Source of the DNA: an uncultured Rhodoblastus sp.
GTDB lineage: Bacteria; Pseudomonadota; Alphaproteobacteria; Rhizobiales; Beijerinckiaceae
Length of the DNA stretch: 52,144 bases
NCBI RefSeq assembly: GCF_903903185.1
Contig: NZ_CAIUXT010000040.1
Span: 1 to 52,144 of the forward strand
Direction of reading: 5' to 3'
The number at the start of each line of letters is the position of its first letter. The first letter of the stretch is position 1. The notes under the pieces are model-generated. The model saw only the letters and a list, made by a program, of their open reading frames with translations, was not told the DNA's origin and did no database searches. Shown here piece by piece: positions 8,765 to 17,503 of this stretch. Both the position numbers and the translations under genes were made by a program.

Positions 8765-10507
8765 ATGCGTCTCTTGCTCATCCACCCCAATTACCACTCC
8801 GGCGGCGCCGAGATCGCCGGAAACTGGCCGCCGGCCTGGGCCGCCTATCTGACGGGCGCGATCCGCAAGGCGGGGTTCGACGATATCATCTTTATCGACG
8901 CGATGACCAATCATATCGACGATGACGAGTTGGCGCGACGGATCCGCGAATTGAAGCCCGATGTGGTCGGGGCGACCGCGATCACGCCCTCGATCTACAA
9001 GGCCGAGCGGGCGCTCCAGATCGCCAAGGAAGAATGTCCCGACGCGCTGACGGTGCTGGGCGGCATCCACGCCACCTTCATGTTCAAGCAGGTGCTCGCG
9101 GAAGCGCCCTGGATCGATGTGATCGCGCGAGGGGAAGGCGAGGAGATTCTCGTCGAGATCATTCGCGCCTGGGATGCGGGCGACTGGCTGAATCGCCGCA
9201 GGGAAATCAAAGGCCTGGCCTTCGTCGACCGGGAAGACGGCGGCTCGAAGATCGTCGCCACCGAGGCCGCGCCCACGATCAAGGATCTGGACGGGATCGA
9301 GGCCGACTGGGACATCCTCGAATGGTCCAAATACACTTATATTCCTCTCAACTGCCGGGTCGCCATTCCGAATATGGCGCGCGGGTGCCCCTTCACCTGC
9401 TCCTTCTGCTCGCAATGGAAGTTCTGGCGCGATTACCGGGTGCGCGATCCCAAGAAGGTCGTGGACGAGATCCAGCGTCTCTATGAAAAGCACGACGTGC
9501 GGTTTTTCATCCTCGCCGACGAGGAGCCGACGATCAACCGGAAGAAATTCGTCGCCTTCTGCGAGGAACTGATCGCGCGCGGCCTGCCCGACAAGGTGCA
9601 GTGGGGAATCAACACAAGGGTGACCGACATTCTCCGCGACGAGAAATTATTGCCGCTTTATCGCAAGGCCGGTCTTCTGCACGTTTCGCTCGGCACCGAG
9701 GCGGCGGCGCAGTTGAAGCTCGATCTCTTCAACAAGGAGACCAAGGTCGCCGACAACAAGCGGGCGATCCAGTTGCTGCGCGAAGCGGGCATTGTCGTCG
9801 AGGCGCAGTTCATCGTCGGCCTGGAGAACGAAACGGCAGAGACGCTCGAAGAAACCTATCGGATGGCGCAGGACTGGAAGCCCGATCTCGCCAATTGGGC
9901 GATGTATACCCCCTGGCCCTTCACCCAGTTGTTCAACGAGATGAGCGACCGGGTCGAGGTTTTCGACTTCGAGAAATATAATTTCGTCACGCCGATCATC
10001 AAGCCGGAGTCGATGGACCGGGGTGAATTGCTCGACAGGGTGATGAATAATTATCGGCGCTTCTATTCCCAGAAGGCGCTGTTCTCCTATCCCTGGTCCG
10101 GCACCGGCCAACGTCGGCGCTATCTGCTCGGGTGCCTGAAGGCCTTCCTCAAGGCCGGCTTCCAGCGCAAGTTCTACGATCTCGGCAAGGTGAACTATTG
10201 GGGTCCGCAATCGCGCAAGACAGTCGATTTCCAGTTCGACATGACGCGCAAGCTGGAAGCGGCCACGACATCCGACTGGCGCGCGGCCTCAGAGGCCTCG
10301 CGGAAAATGATGGCGCGCGCTCCCGAGTTCAAGAACTGCGGCGAGATCAAGGCCTGCGGCGGCGGCGATGAGCAAATGGCGGATGAGGACGCGGAGGGCA
10401 TCGATCTCGACGCCAAGGCTGCGCGACTGGCCGGCATCAAAGCCTGCGGCGGCGGCGAGGAGCAAATGAGGGATGAGCAATCGCAGAGCGTCAATATCGG
10501 CGCCTGA
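8765..10507 (+). CDS. bchE: BchE, anaerobic Mg-protoporphyrin IX monomethyl ester cyclase, 580 aa
   Basis: Forms the isocyclic ring E of bacteriochlorophyll without oxygen, taking oxygen from water. An N-terminal B12-binding domain (about residues 1-150, with [19 protein letters not shown] and LGGIHATFM) precedes the radical SAM core, which carries CPFTCSFC, the C-x3-C-x2-C ligands of the 4Fe-4S cluster. The start at 8765 is the first ATG of the conserved N-terminus, just after the promoter and operators. A longer open frame upstream is not coding. The C-terminus has an unusual tandem duplication, with [11 protein letters not shown] and [11 protein letters not shown] 30 residues apart. The 3' end overlaps bchJ by 35 bp. 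The window also has acsF, so both oxygen regimes are covered for this step. Confidence 0.97.
   Translation: MRLLLIHPNYHSGGAEIAGNWPPAWAAYLTGAIRKAGFDDIIFIDAMTNHIDDDELARRIRELKPDVVGATAITPSIYKAERALQIAKEECPDALTVLGGIHATFMFKQVLAEAPWIDVIARGEGEEILVEIIRAWDAGDWLNRRREIKGLAFVDREDGGSKIVATEAAPTIKDLDGIEADWDILEWSKYTYIPLNCRVAIPNMARGCPFTCSFCSQWKFWRDYRVRDPKKVVDEIQRLYEKHDVRFFILADEEPTINRKKFVAFCEELIARGLPDKVQWGINTRVTDILRDEKLLPLYRKAGLLHVSLGTEAAAQLKLDLFNKETKVADNKRAIQLLREAGIVVEAQFIVGLENETAETLEETYRMAQDWKPDLANWAMYTPWPFTQLFNEMSDRVEVFDFEKYNFVTPIIKPESMDRGELLDRVMNNYRRFYSQKALFSYPWSGTGQRRRYLLGCLKAFLKAGFQRKFYDLGKVNYWGPQSRKTVDFQFDMTRKLEAATTSDWRAASEASRKMMARAPEFKNCGEIKACGGGDEQMADEDAEGIDLDAKAARLAGIKACGGGEEQMRDEQSQSVNIGA
10346..10477 (+). 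repeat. In-frame 42-bp direct duplication at the bchE 3' end
   Basis: Bases 10346-10387 and 10436-10477 encode 14-residue copies beginning [11 protein letters not shown] and [11 protein letters not shown], offset by 90 bp (30 codons), with only a few substitutions. The second copy contains the bchJ start codon (10473). The Cys and poly-Gly content is not part of the conserved catalytic core of BchE. Confidence 0.8.
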
Positions 10508-11174
10508 ATTCTCCCGGTCGCGCGACGCCCCCGCCAGTCCGGACCGCATCGGTCCGAACGCGGTGGTTCAGTTGATCGTCGCCTTGAAGGCGCTTGGCGA
10601 GACCGAGGCGATGTCGCGTCTCTTCAGCGAATCGGGCCGCGACGCGTGGCTCGACGCTCCCCCTCATGAGATGATCGCGGCCAGCGATGCGGCCCGCCTG
10701 CATGTCGGGTTGCGGCGCCTGCTTCCAGCGCCTCGCGCGGAAGCCGCGCTTTCGGAGGCGGGCCGCTTGACCGCCGATTACCTGCTCGCCAACCGCATAC
10801 CTCCGGCCGCGCAGACTGTTCTAAAGCTTTTGCCGGCGCGCCTCTCTGCCTGGGTCCTGATGCGGGCGATTTCCGCCCACGCCTGGACCTTTGCTGGGTC
10901 GGGCGTATTCAGCTTCTCGGCCAGCCCGTTCTCGACCGGTTCCGGCGCGCAAGCCAGCATCCGCGACAATCCGCTCTGCTCGGGCCTGCGCGCCGAGGCC
11001 CCGGCCTGCGTCTGGCACGCCGCCGTCTTCGAAAGGCTGTTTCGCGCCCTGGTGTCGCCGTCCTCGCGCGTCGAGGAAATCGACTGCTGCGCGCGCGGCG
11101 ACGCCTGCTGCCGCTTTCGACTGGATTGGGCGGGCGCGAAAGGCGTCGCGCCGACGCCTCGAACCTGGGGTTGA
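10473..11174 (+). CDS. bchJ: BchJ, V4R-domain bacteriochlorophyll biosynthesis protein, 233 aa
   Basis: Matches BchJ by position directly after bchE and by its C-terminal V4R (4-vinyl reductase-like) domain. The latter half shows [11 protein letters not shown], then [20 protein letters not shown] and the Cys-rich [14 protein letters not shown], which could bind metal. BchJ was first assigned as an 8-vinyl reductase; later work assigns that activity to other enzymes and favours a substrate-handling or supporting role, so the precise reaction is uncertain. The start overlaps bchE by 35 bp with a GAGG element upstream, indicating translational coupling. idi follows after 3 bp. Confidence 0.85.
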   Translation: MSNRRASISAPEFSRSRDAPASPDRIGPNAVVQLIVALKALGETEAMSRLFSESGRDAWLDAPPHEMIAASDAARLHVGLRRLLPAPRAEAALSEAGRLTADYLLANRIPPAAQTVLKLLPARLSAWVLMRAISAHAWTFAGSGVFSFSASPFSTGSGAQASIRDNPLCSGLRAEAPACVWHAAVFERLFRALVSPSSRVEEIDCCARGDACCRFRLDWAGAKGVAPTPRTWG

Positions 11175-11177
11175 CCG

Positions 11178-11711
11178 ATGATCGATGAGCGCGAAACCGT
11201 CATACTGGTCGATGCCGAGGACCGCGAGATCGGGGCGCTCGGCAAGCTCGAAGCGCATCTTTTGGGGCTGCGCCATCGCGCCATTTCGATTTGCGTCACG
11301 AACCCCCGGGGCGATATGCTGTTGCAGCGCCGCGCCATCGGAAAATACCATTCGGGCGGCCTGTGGACCAACGCCTGCTGCACGCATCCCCGGCTCGGGG
11401 AAGCGGCGGCGGAAGCGGCGGTCCGGCGCCTCAGGGAAGAACTCGGAGTGGAGTGTTCCCTCAACTTCCTTCGCCTCACGCAATATCGCGCCAATGTCGG
11501 CGCAAATCTTGTGGAGAACGAAATCGTCCATATGTTCCATGGCGAATACGAGGGCGACCCGCGTCCCGACGCCAAGGAGGTTATGGATTATGGATGGTTT
11601 TCGCGTCGCGATCTGGTGTCCGACGTGCTGCGCCGTCCCGATTCCTACACTTATTGGTTCCGTCATTACCTTCATCATCACGAAGACGAGATATTCCAGG
11701 GCGCGGCATAG
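11178..11711 (+). CDS. idi: Isopentenyl-diphosphate delta-isomerase type I, 177 aa
   Basis: Interconverts IPP and DMAPP, supplying prenyl units for carotenoids and the bacteriochlorophyll tail. The Nudix-type fold is clear: GLWTNACCTHPRLGE contains the catalytic Cys, followed by AAAEAAVRRLREELG (Nudix helix), and ENEIVHMF carries the catalytic Glu region. Length is typical of bacterial type I enzymes. It is three bases downstream of bchJ and presumably in the bchE operon. Location within a PGC is usual. Confidence 0.95.
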   Translation: MIDERETVILVDAEDREIGALGKLEAHLLGLRHRAISICVTNPRGDMLLQRRAIGKYHSGGLWTNACCTHPRLGEAAAEAAVRRLREELGVECSLNFLRLTQYRANVGANLVENEIVHMFHGEYEGDPRPDAKEVMDYGWFSRRDLVSDVLRRPDSYTYWFRHYLHHHEDEIFQGAA

Positions 11712-11831
11712 GCTTGGCGGAAGGCGGCAGGTTCGTGGATAGGCGGCAGTTGAAGTCAGCCGCAAGATATGGTTACGGAGGTGCGTCGGCGAGCGATTCG
11801 CAGGCGTTTTGGCCAAGAGCGAGCGACGTCC

Positions 11832-13148
11832 ATGAATGGCGAGACCGAAGAAAGACCCGACATAACGTTGACGCTCGATCGTGAGGGCGTGATCACCGGC
11901 GTTGCGCCGTCGGATTGTTTCAAGGACGACGCCCTCGACTCCTGGCGCGGCCGCACCTGGAGCGAAACCATACCCCCGGACGCCGTCGCACGCGTCGCCA
12001 AAGCCATGAAAGCCTCGCTCGAGAGCGGTGAATCCTTTTGTTTCCGCGTCTGTCAGCAGTTTCCCAGCGGACGCGAATTAAGCATCGAATATACGACGGT
12101 TAGCCTCGGCGAAAGAGCGGGCGTCGTCGCCATCGGACGAAGCCTCGAAGGGCTTTCGGAACTGCAAACCCGCCTTGTCGCGACGCAAAAGGAGCGCGAA
12201 CAGGATTTCTGGAAACTCCGCGATATCGAATCGCGCTATCGCGCCTTGCTTGACGCCTCCAATGAAGCGGTCGCGCTGGTTCGCGCTTCGACGATGCGGG
12301 TCATCGAAGCCAATGTCATGGCCGCGCGGACGCTTGGCCTGGTGCCGGGCGCGGAATTCGTCCCGGATCTCCCCGCGCGCGATCGCAAACAGCTTGAAGC
12401 GGCGCTGGAACTGGTGCGGGCGCAGGGGCGCGCGCCGAGCATCGTCCTGAATTTGAACGACGCCTCGCGCTGGACTCTCACGGCCTCGTTCGTCACGCGC
12501 GAACCGGACGCCATTTATTTGCTGCGCATGTCGGTCCTCGATGGAGAAGCCGAGTCGCAGGACGACGTCTGCGATGTCGAACAAATCCTGTTCCGGTTGC
12601 CCGACGCCCTGGTGATCGTCGACCGGGAGGGCGCCATTCTCAAGGCCAATCCCGCCTTCCTCGATCTCGCGCAACTCGGCGTCGAAAGCGTCGCCGTCGG
12701 GCAGAGTCTCGGCCGCTGGCTCTGTTATCCCGGCGAGGATGTTTCCGCCATCCTGGGCCATGTCCAGTCGCGCGGCGATCTGAGGATGCTGCGCTGCCGG
12801 CTCGAGGGCGAACTGGGGTCGGTAAGCGAGGTGGAGGTCTCCGCCGTCGGCGACCGGTCACGGCGCTTGCGCCATGTCGGATTGCTGATCCGCGACCTGG
12901 GATCGCGGAGCGCCCGGCCCGCGCAACACGCCGCGCTGGAACCCGGCGACCTCGCCGGCGGCGACGCTCCGCCGCACGAAACCCTCGACGCCGTCGTGCG
13001 GGCGTCGGTGGAAACGATCGAACGTCGCTACATTCAACAAGCCCTGGCCAAATACGATGGTAACCGAACCCTCGCGGCCAGATACCTGGGCTTGAGCCGC
13101 CAGACTCTTCACGTTAAACTCAATCGGTACAAGCTCGATCATATCTGA
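11832..13148 (+). CDS. ppsR: Divergent PpsR/CrtJ-type regulator next to the phytochrome, 438 aa
   Basis: A transcription factor with PpsR architecture: an N-terminal PAS-like domain (DITLTLDREGVITGV), a coiled linker (LVATQKEREQDFWKLRDIES), two further PAS-like domains and a C-terminal Fis-type helix-turn-helix (GNRTLAARYLGLSRQTLHVK). In PpsR/CrtJ the first recognition-domain helix carries a redox Cys (ER-L-C-I); here the position reads ERRYIQQAL, so that thiol is missing. The start is uncertain: ATG at 11832 fits the family N-terminus, and an in-frame ATG at 11769 would add 21 residues. bphP starts 35 bp downstream. In Rhodopseudomonas and Bradyrhizobium a PpsR encoded beside bphP is antagonised by the light-activated phytochrome, so the same is inferred here. 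The window has a second, canonical ppsR. Confidence 0.88.
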   Translation: MNGETEERPDITLTLDREGVITGVAPSDCFKDDALDSWRGRTWSETIPPDAVARVAKAMKASLESGESFCFRVCQQFPSGRELSIEYTTVSLGERAGVVAIGRSLEGLSELQTRLVATQKEREQDFWKLRDIESRYRALLDASNEAVALVRASTMRVIEANVMAARTLGLVPGAEFVPDLPARDRKQLEAALELVRAQGRAPSIVLNLNDASRWTLTASFVTREPDAIYLLRMSVLDGEAESQDDVCDVEQILFRLPDALVIVDREGAILKANPAFLDLAQLGVESVAVGQSLGRWLCYPGEDVSAILGHVQSRGDLRMLRCRLEGELGSVSEVEVSAVGDRSRRLRHVGLLIRDLGSRSARPAQHAALEPGDLAGGDAPPHETLDAVVRASVETIERRYIQQALAKYDGNRTLAARYLGLSRQTLHVKLNRYKLDHI

Positions 13149-13183
13149 GCGACGGACGTGATCGTCTGGCTGGGGGGAGTTTC

Positions 13184-15985
13184 GTGTCGAGTCTAAATCC
13201 GGCGACGCCCGCGTTCGGGGAAGCGACTCTTTCCAACTGCGAGCGCGAACAAATCCATCTGGCGGGGTGCATCCAGCCGCATGGCGCCCTGTTGGCGATC
13301 CGCGAGACCGATCAAATCATCCTGCAATCGAGCGCCAACTTCAGCGCCTTTGTTCGGTTTGACAGAGATCCCATCGGCCTGAGCCTGCGCGATCTGGGCG
13401 GCGACCTCTGGTTGCGCGCGCGCGAAATGCCCGACGACCCGAACCTGATACCCTATCTGTCGCCCTGTCGTCTCGCCGATCTCGCGCGTCCGTTGAACGC
13501 CCTGCTGCATCGGGCGGAAGGCGGCGAGGTGGTGATCGAAATCGAAGACGCCGGCCCGACGATCGATTTCTCCCCCGACATCGAAAGCGCGCTGCAATCC
13601 ATCACCAACGCCAGTTCCATCGCTTCGCTCTGCGACGTGAGCGCGCGCATCTTCAAGGATATCGCCGGGTACGACCGGGTCATGATCTACCGTTTCGACG
13701 AGGACGGCCATGGCGAGGTGTTTGCGGAGACCCGCCGGCCCGAACTGGAGGCCTTTCTCGGCAATCGTTATCCGGCCTCCGACATTCCCCAGATCGCGCG
13801 GCGGCTCTACGTCAAGAATCGCGTTCGCCTGCTCGGCGACGTCAACCACGCGCCGTCGCCGGTCACGCCCCGGCTCTCGCCCCTGACCGGGGACGAACTC
13901 GACATGTCCTTGTGCTATTTGCGCAGCGCGTCGCCCATTCATATTCAATACCTCAAGAATATGGGCGTTTCGGCGACGCTCGTGGTGTCGCTGATGGTCG
14001 GGGAGAAATTATGGGGCCTGGTCTCGTGCCATCATTATTCGCCCCGTTTTCTGTTTTTCGAGTTGCGCTCGGTCTGCGAACTGATCAGCGAGGCGATTGG
14101 CACGCGTATCGCCGCTCTGGAGAGTTTCGCGCATGGACAATGCCAATTCGCGGCCCGGCGGCTTGAGCAGCGCATGCTCGAAAATATTTCGCGCGATGGA
14201 GACTGGCGCGGGGCTTTATTCGACTCGGCGCGGTCGCTGCTGTTGCCGCTTGGCGCCGGCGGCGCCGCCCTCCTCTACGAAGGTCAAATTCAAACCACGG
14301 GAGAGGCGCCGGGCGCCAACCGGATCCGCTCGGTCGCGGCCTGGCTGGCGAACCGGATGGCCGATGGATTTTATGCGACCAACGCGCTGGCGTCCGAGGC
14401 GCCGGAATTCGCCGACATCGTCGGCGTATCGGCCGGCATCGCCGCGGCGCGGGTCTCCGGCGACGGCGAGGAACTGCTCGTCTGGTTTCGCCCGGAGCGC
14501 GTCCGCACCATCACCTGGGGCGGCAAGCCTTTCAAATCGCCGTCCGACGACGACGACCCCAGCGAACTTTCACCGCGCCGATCCTTCGCGCAATGGCACC
14601 AGGTCGTCGAGGGCACGTCCGATCCATGGACGCCGACGGATATTGCGACCGCAAAATTGATCGGCGCCGCCGTGATGGACGTGGTCCTGCAATTCCGGGC
14701 GATCCAGCTCGTGATCGCCAAGGATCAGCTCAATCAGGTTTCGAGGCGCGTCAGGGCGGCCAAGCAACTCGTGATCGTCGCCGACTCGCGCGGACAGATT
14801 CTCGAAACCAGCGGCGCCCTGGTGACGCTGCTGGGAGATCGGCGCCAGACGATCCGCCATCTCGACGAACTGGCGGATTTTTTCGCCGGTTCCGAGGATT
14901 TCGCCGCCCGCCTGAGGGCGCTGCGCTACGATTGCCGAAGCTTGAGGGGGGAGGTCTCGGTCAAGACCGGCGACTCGGCGGGCCTGGCCTTGCGGTTGCG
15001 GGCCGACCCGGTGGCCGCGCCAAGCGAATGCGCGCTCGGCTTTGTGCTGCTTTTTTCGGACCTGACGGAGCAGCGCGAGGTCGAGGCCGCGCGCCAGAGT
15101 TTTCAGGAGGGGGTCATCGCCAGCCGGCGCCGGCTTTCCTCGCCCTTGCAGACCCGTCAAGATCTCAGGATTCGCAACCTGCTACAGCAGATCGTCGACA
15201 ACGCCAGGCTCGCGGCGCTCGAGGTTACCGACGCCGCCGATCCCGCCAAGGTGCGCGGGTTGCTGGAGGGCATTAACGAATCCGTGAAGCGCAGCGCCGA
15301 GGTTCTGGAGCGCTTTGTGACCCGGCCCCCCACGCGAGCGCCCTCGCAAACCCGCCGGCGCCTCGGACGGGGCGCCGCCGCCAGTGGCGATGGACGGCTG
15401 CACGAAAAATTGCGCGCGGCGACGCGCGCGGCCCATGAGCGCATGCATCGGCACGACGGCTTTCTCGCGGCGGTCGAGGGACGTCTCGACGCCCCGGCCT
15501 ATGTCGATCTGCTCGCCAGACTTTACGGGTTCTATCGGCCGTTCGAAAGCCATTTTGCCACCGCGCCCGCCGCCATGGCCGAAGCGATCGACCTCGCGAA
15601 GCGCACGCGAACGCCCAGGCTTCGCGACGACCTCCTCGCCCTGGGCTTCGCAGGACGGTTCGAAAGGCTGCCGGTCTGCGACGGTCTGCCCGCGCCGGAC
15701 GCCGAACCGGCCTGGCTCGGCGCGCTCTATGTCACGGAGGGCTCGGCATTGGGGGGGGCCAAAATCGCCCGCGCCCTCGTCAAATCGGGCTTCCATCGCG
15801 ACCAGGTCCGCTTTTTCGCCGGGCATGGGAAGGCGAACGCGTCGATGTGGGCATCCTTCCTCGCACGGCTCGATTCCCTTGCCGCCGATCCGCGATCCGA
15901 GGATGCGGCGGAGGCTTCCGCCATCGCCATGTTCACCGCGTTCGAATGCTGGATGAAGGACTGGCGGGGCTCGGCTTCCGCCTGA
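13184..15985 (+). CDS. bphP: Bacteriophytochrome-heme oxygenase fusion, 933 aa
   Basis: A red/far-red photoreceptor with its own biliverdin-forming domain. Order: PAS (about 15-130) with the chromophore Cys19 in NCEREQIHLAGCIQPHG and a second Cys29; GAF (about 140-310) with PASDIPQIARR (Asp200) and His283/284; PHY (about 320-510) with WGGKP and the tongue motif PRRSF at 464-468; a PAS-like output domain (about 525-640); a helical segment (about 645-715) without a phospho-acceptor His; then a heme oxygenase domain (about 736-930) with proximal His751 in TRAAHERMH and YVTEGSALGGAKI. No ATPase domain of a histidine kinase is present. The GTG start is backed by GGGGGGAG. Kinase-free phytochromes of R. 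palustris and Bradyrhizobium act by binding PpsR; a ppsR gene lies 35 bp upstream. In those bacteria heme oxygenase is usually a separate gene. Confidence 0.93.
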   Translation: MSSLNPATPAFGEATLSNCEREQIHLAGCIQPHGALLAIRETDQIILQSSANFSAFVRFDRDPIGLSLRDLGGDLWLRAREMPDDPNLIPYLSPCRLADLARPLNALLHRAEGGEVVIEIEDAGPTIDFSPDIESALQSITNASSIASLCDVSARIFKDIAGYDRVMIYRFDEDGHGEVFAETRRPELEAFLGNRYPASDIPQIARRLYVKNRVRLLGDVNHAPSPVTPRLSPLTGDELDMSLCYLRSASPIHIQYLKNMGVSATLVVSLMVGEKLWGLVSCHHYSPRFLFFELRSVCELISEAIGTRIAALESFAHGQCQFAARRLEQRMLENISRDGDWRGALFDSARSLLLPLGAGGAALLYEGQIQTTGEAPGANRIRSVAAWLANRMADGFYATNALASEAPEFADIVGVSAGIAAARVSGDGEELLVWFRPERVRTITWGGKPFKSPSDDDDPSELSPRRSFAQWHQVVEGTSDPWTPTDIATAKLIGAAVMDVVLQFRAIQLVIAKDQLNQVSRRVRAAKQLVIVADSRGQILETSGALVTLLGDRRQTIRHLDELADFFAGSEDFAARLRALRYDCRSLRGEVSVKTGDSAGLALRLRADPVAAPSECALGFVLLFSDLTEQREVEAARQSFQEGVIASRRRLSSPLQTRQDLRIRNLLQQIVDNARLAALEVTDAADPAKVRGLLEGINESVKRSAEVLERFVTRPPTRAPSQTRRRLGRGAAASGDGRLHEKLRAATRAAHERMHRHDGFLAAVEGRLDAPAYVDLLARLYGFYRPFESHFATAPAAMAEAIDLAKRTRTPRLRDDLLALGFAGRFERLPVCDGLPAPDAEPAWLGALYVTEGSALGGAKIARALVKSGFHRDQVRFFAGHGKANASMWASFLARLDSLAADPRSEDAAEASAIAMFTAFECWMKDWRGSASA

Positions 15986-16071
15986 AGATCGCCAGTTGAA
16001 GACGGCCTGCCGCGCGCAAATGTGCGACCGAGCGCTTTTATACCATCGGTCCTTTTCAAGGGCAGATGGGA

Positions 16072-16935
16072 TTAGCCGGCGGTGAGTTGGTCGAAATAGA
16101 AACGATTGGCGAGCAACAAGGCTCCCGGACCATCCTCGGCCATGGCGTCGCCGCCAATGCGAGCGGCCAGATCCGGTCTGCCGCGCAGCGCCTGGCCGCC
16201 GACCATGACCGAGATCGACGGATTGGCGGAACGCTTGCGCACCATCTCGATCATGCGCGCGGCGTCTTCAAGATGCGCCTCCTCGCTGACGGTGACGCCA
16301 AGCACGCAGAACGATCGCAATTGGGCGGCGCGGGCATTATCCGATGCGGACCGTCCAAGAGAGACCACCGTGTCCCATCCCGATGAGACGAGGAACGCCG
16401 AAACGACATCCACGCCGAAAAAATGACGTTCTTTCGGCGCCGAGATCAACAGCGCGCTGCGCCTCGGCGCATCCGGGCCGCTCCCGCAGCGCACGCAGGT
16501 CCCGAGCAGCGCGCGGAGTCGGGTGACGCCCAGGGTCACGTCGACGAAATCGATTTGATCCTCGAACCAGAAGTCGCCGAGCCGCCTCGCCGTCGGGGCG
16601 AGAAGCTTTTCCAACAGCAAGGCCATGCCCATGCCGTCGTCGCGTTTGCGAAAAAAGAAATTGGCGGCTTGCGCTCCGTTGGGCAAGATCACCAGCCGGG
16701 CGAAGTTTTCGATGACATCCGCATCGGGTTCACAGGAGAAAGCCGGAACCCGCCAATGGCTGTGAAGGCTCGAAAGCCTCGGCCCGACATGTTCGTCGAC
16801 AACCCGTTCGAGGAGCCCATTGTCGCCGTCGCCGACAAGCGGACTCTGGCCTGGCAATCTTAGATGTGGGCCATTCTGCGCCAGGAAACTTGTCTGGCGG
16901 TCAGAGCACTCCGAGGCAATGCCAACCAACCCCAT
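16072..16935 (-). CDS. aerR: AerR/PpaA-like B12-binding antirepressor, first copy, 287 aa
   Basis: A predicted cobalamin-binding regulator. The N-terminal half is helical with a MerR-type B12 upper pocket (RRLGDFWFEDQIDFVDV). The C-terminal half is a Rossmann-type B12 domain with PKERHFFGVDVVS; His171 matches the lower ligand in the H-x-x-G motif, and VMVGGQALRGRPDLA follows the usual glycine-rich strand. AerR proteins bind PpsR/CrtJ and lift repression in a B12- and light-dependent way. The start at 16935 is chosen for GGGAGGG upstream. It converges on bphP and lies near the divergent ppsR, so that PpsR is its likely partner. Its exact length, 287 aa, equals the preferred length of the second copy. 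Confidence 0.8.
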   Translation of the reverse strand: MGLVGIASECSDRQTSFLAQNGPHLRLPGQSPLVGDGDNGLLERVVDEHVGPRLSSLHSHWRVPAFSCEPDADVIENFARLVILPNGAQAANFFFRKRDDGMGMALLLEKLLAPTARRLGDFWFEDQIDFVDVTLGVTRLRALLGTCVRCGSGPDAPRRSALLISAPKERHFFGVDVVSAFLVSSGWDTVVSLGRSASDNARAAQLRSFCVLGVTVSEEAHLEDAARMIEMVRKRSANPSISVMVGGQALRGRPDLAARIGGDAMAEDGPGALLLANRFYFDQLTAG

Positions 16936-17030
16936 AAATCCCTCCCGGTCAAAAAGCACCGATGGGCAAATCCTGTGATCCAGTCTTTGAGGCGACCAGC
17001 ATTGTTATAGAAGCATAAAAACTCGACGGG

Positions 17031-17048
17031 AGTAAAGCTAAAATGACA
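17031..17048 (-). promoter_or_regulatory. PpsR-like site upstream of the first aerR
   Basis: Read on the minus strand this is TGTCATTTTAGCTTTACT, a TGT-N12-ACA site with one mismatch in the last base. Its core closely resembles the exact sites at bchE and crtI. It lies about 95 bp upstream of the aerR start. No well-spaced -35/-10 pair was found beside it. Confidence 0.45.
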
Positions 17049-17159
17049 GGTTTTCACATTGTCGCGAAGGATTGTCAGGCGTAGCGCGCTCCCGGAGCGT
17101 CAGCGCAGTCCTAGAGCACGGAAAATAAACACTTTTTTCCCAGCTGCGACAGATTGTCA

Positions 17160-17498
17160 CTATACTTTCGACTTAACGTCCAAATGTGCGGACTCACCTT
17201 GCAAGCAACGCGAAGACTCCACGTCGCGCGCGGGCGATGCGTCCTCCCAACGGGCGGCGAGATCGAAAATATGCGCGGCGAGCGCCAAGGTCAACGGGGC
17301 GAACGTCGCCAGAGCGCCGGCGTCGGTGAGCAGGGCTCGGGCGACCAGCAGCAGGCAGGCGCCTGCCATCAGATTCGCGATCAGCGCGCGAGGCGCCGGG
17401 CCTTTCCCGGTCCGCGCCCGCCAGGCCAGAAGCGCAACTCCCTCGACCCCGATCATCGCCAGCGCGAAATCGATATAGAACGGATCGATGGCGCTCAC
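17160..17498 (-). CDS. Small membrane protein downstream of tspO, 112 aa
   Basis: Begins with GTG at 17498, preceded by AGGAG that overlaps the tspO stop region, only 5 bp after tspO ends. The sequence opens VSAIDPFYIDFALAMIGVEG and has three hydrophobic stretches: FALAMIGVEGVALLAW, LIANLMAGACLLLVARALL and FAPLTLALAAHIFDLAARW. A hydrophilic tail of about 25 residues follows. I do not recognise the family. Tight coupling to tspO suggests a role tied to it or to pigment and tetrapyrrole handling in the membrane; this rests on context alone. Confidence 0.7.
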   Translation of the reverse strand: MSAIDPFYIDFALAMIGVEGVALLAWRARTGKGPAPRALIANLMAGACLLLVARALLTDAGALATFAPLTLALAAHIFDLAARWEDASPARDVESSRCLQGESAHLDVKSKV

Positions 17499-17503
17499 GG
17501 CGA

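Noticed and set aside
15986..16071. Terminator between the convergent bphP and aerR genes
   Set aside because: Only weak stems with tiny loops and no T run on either strand.
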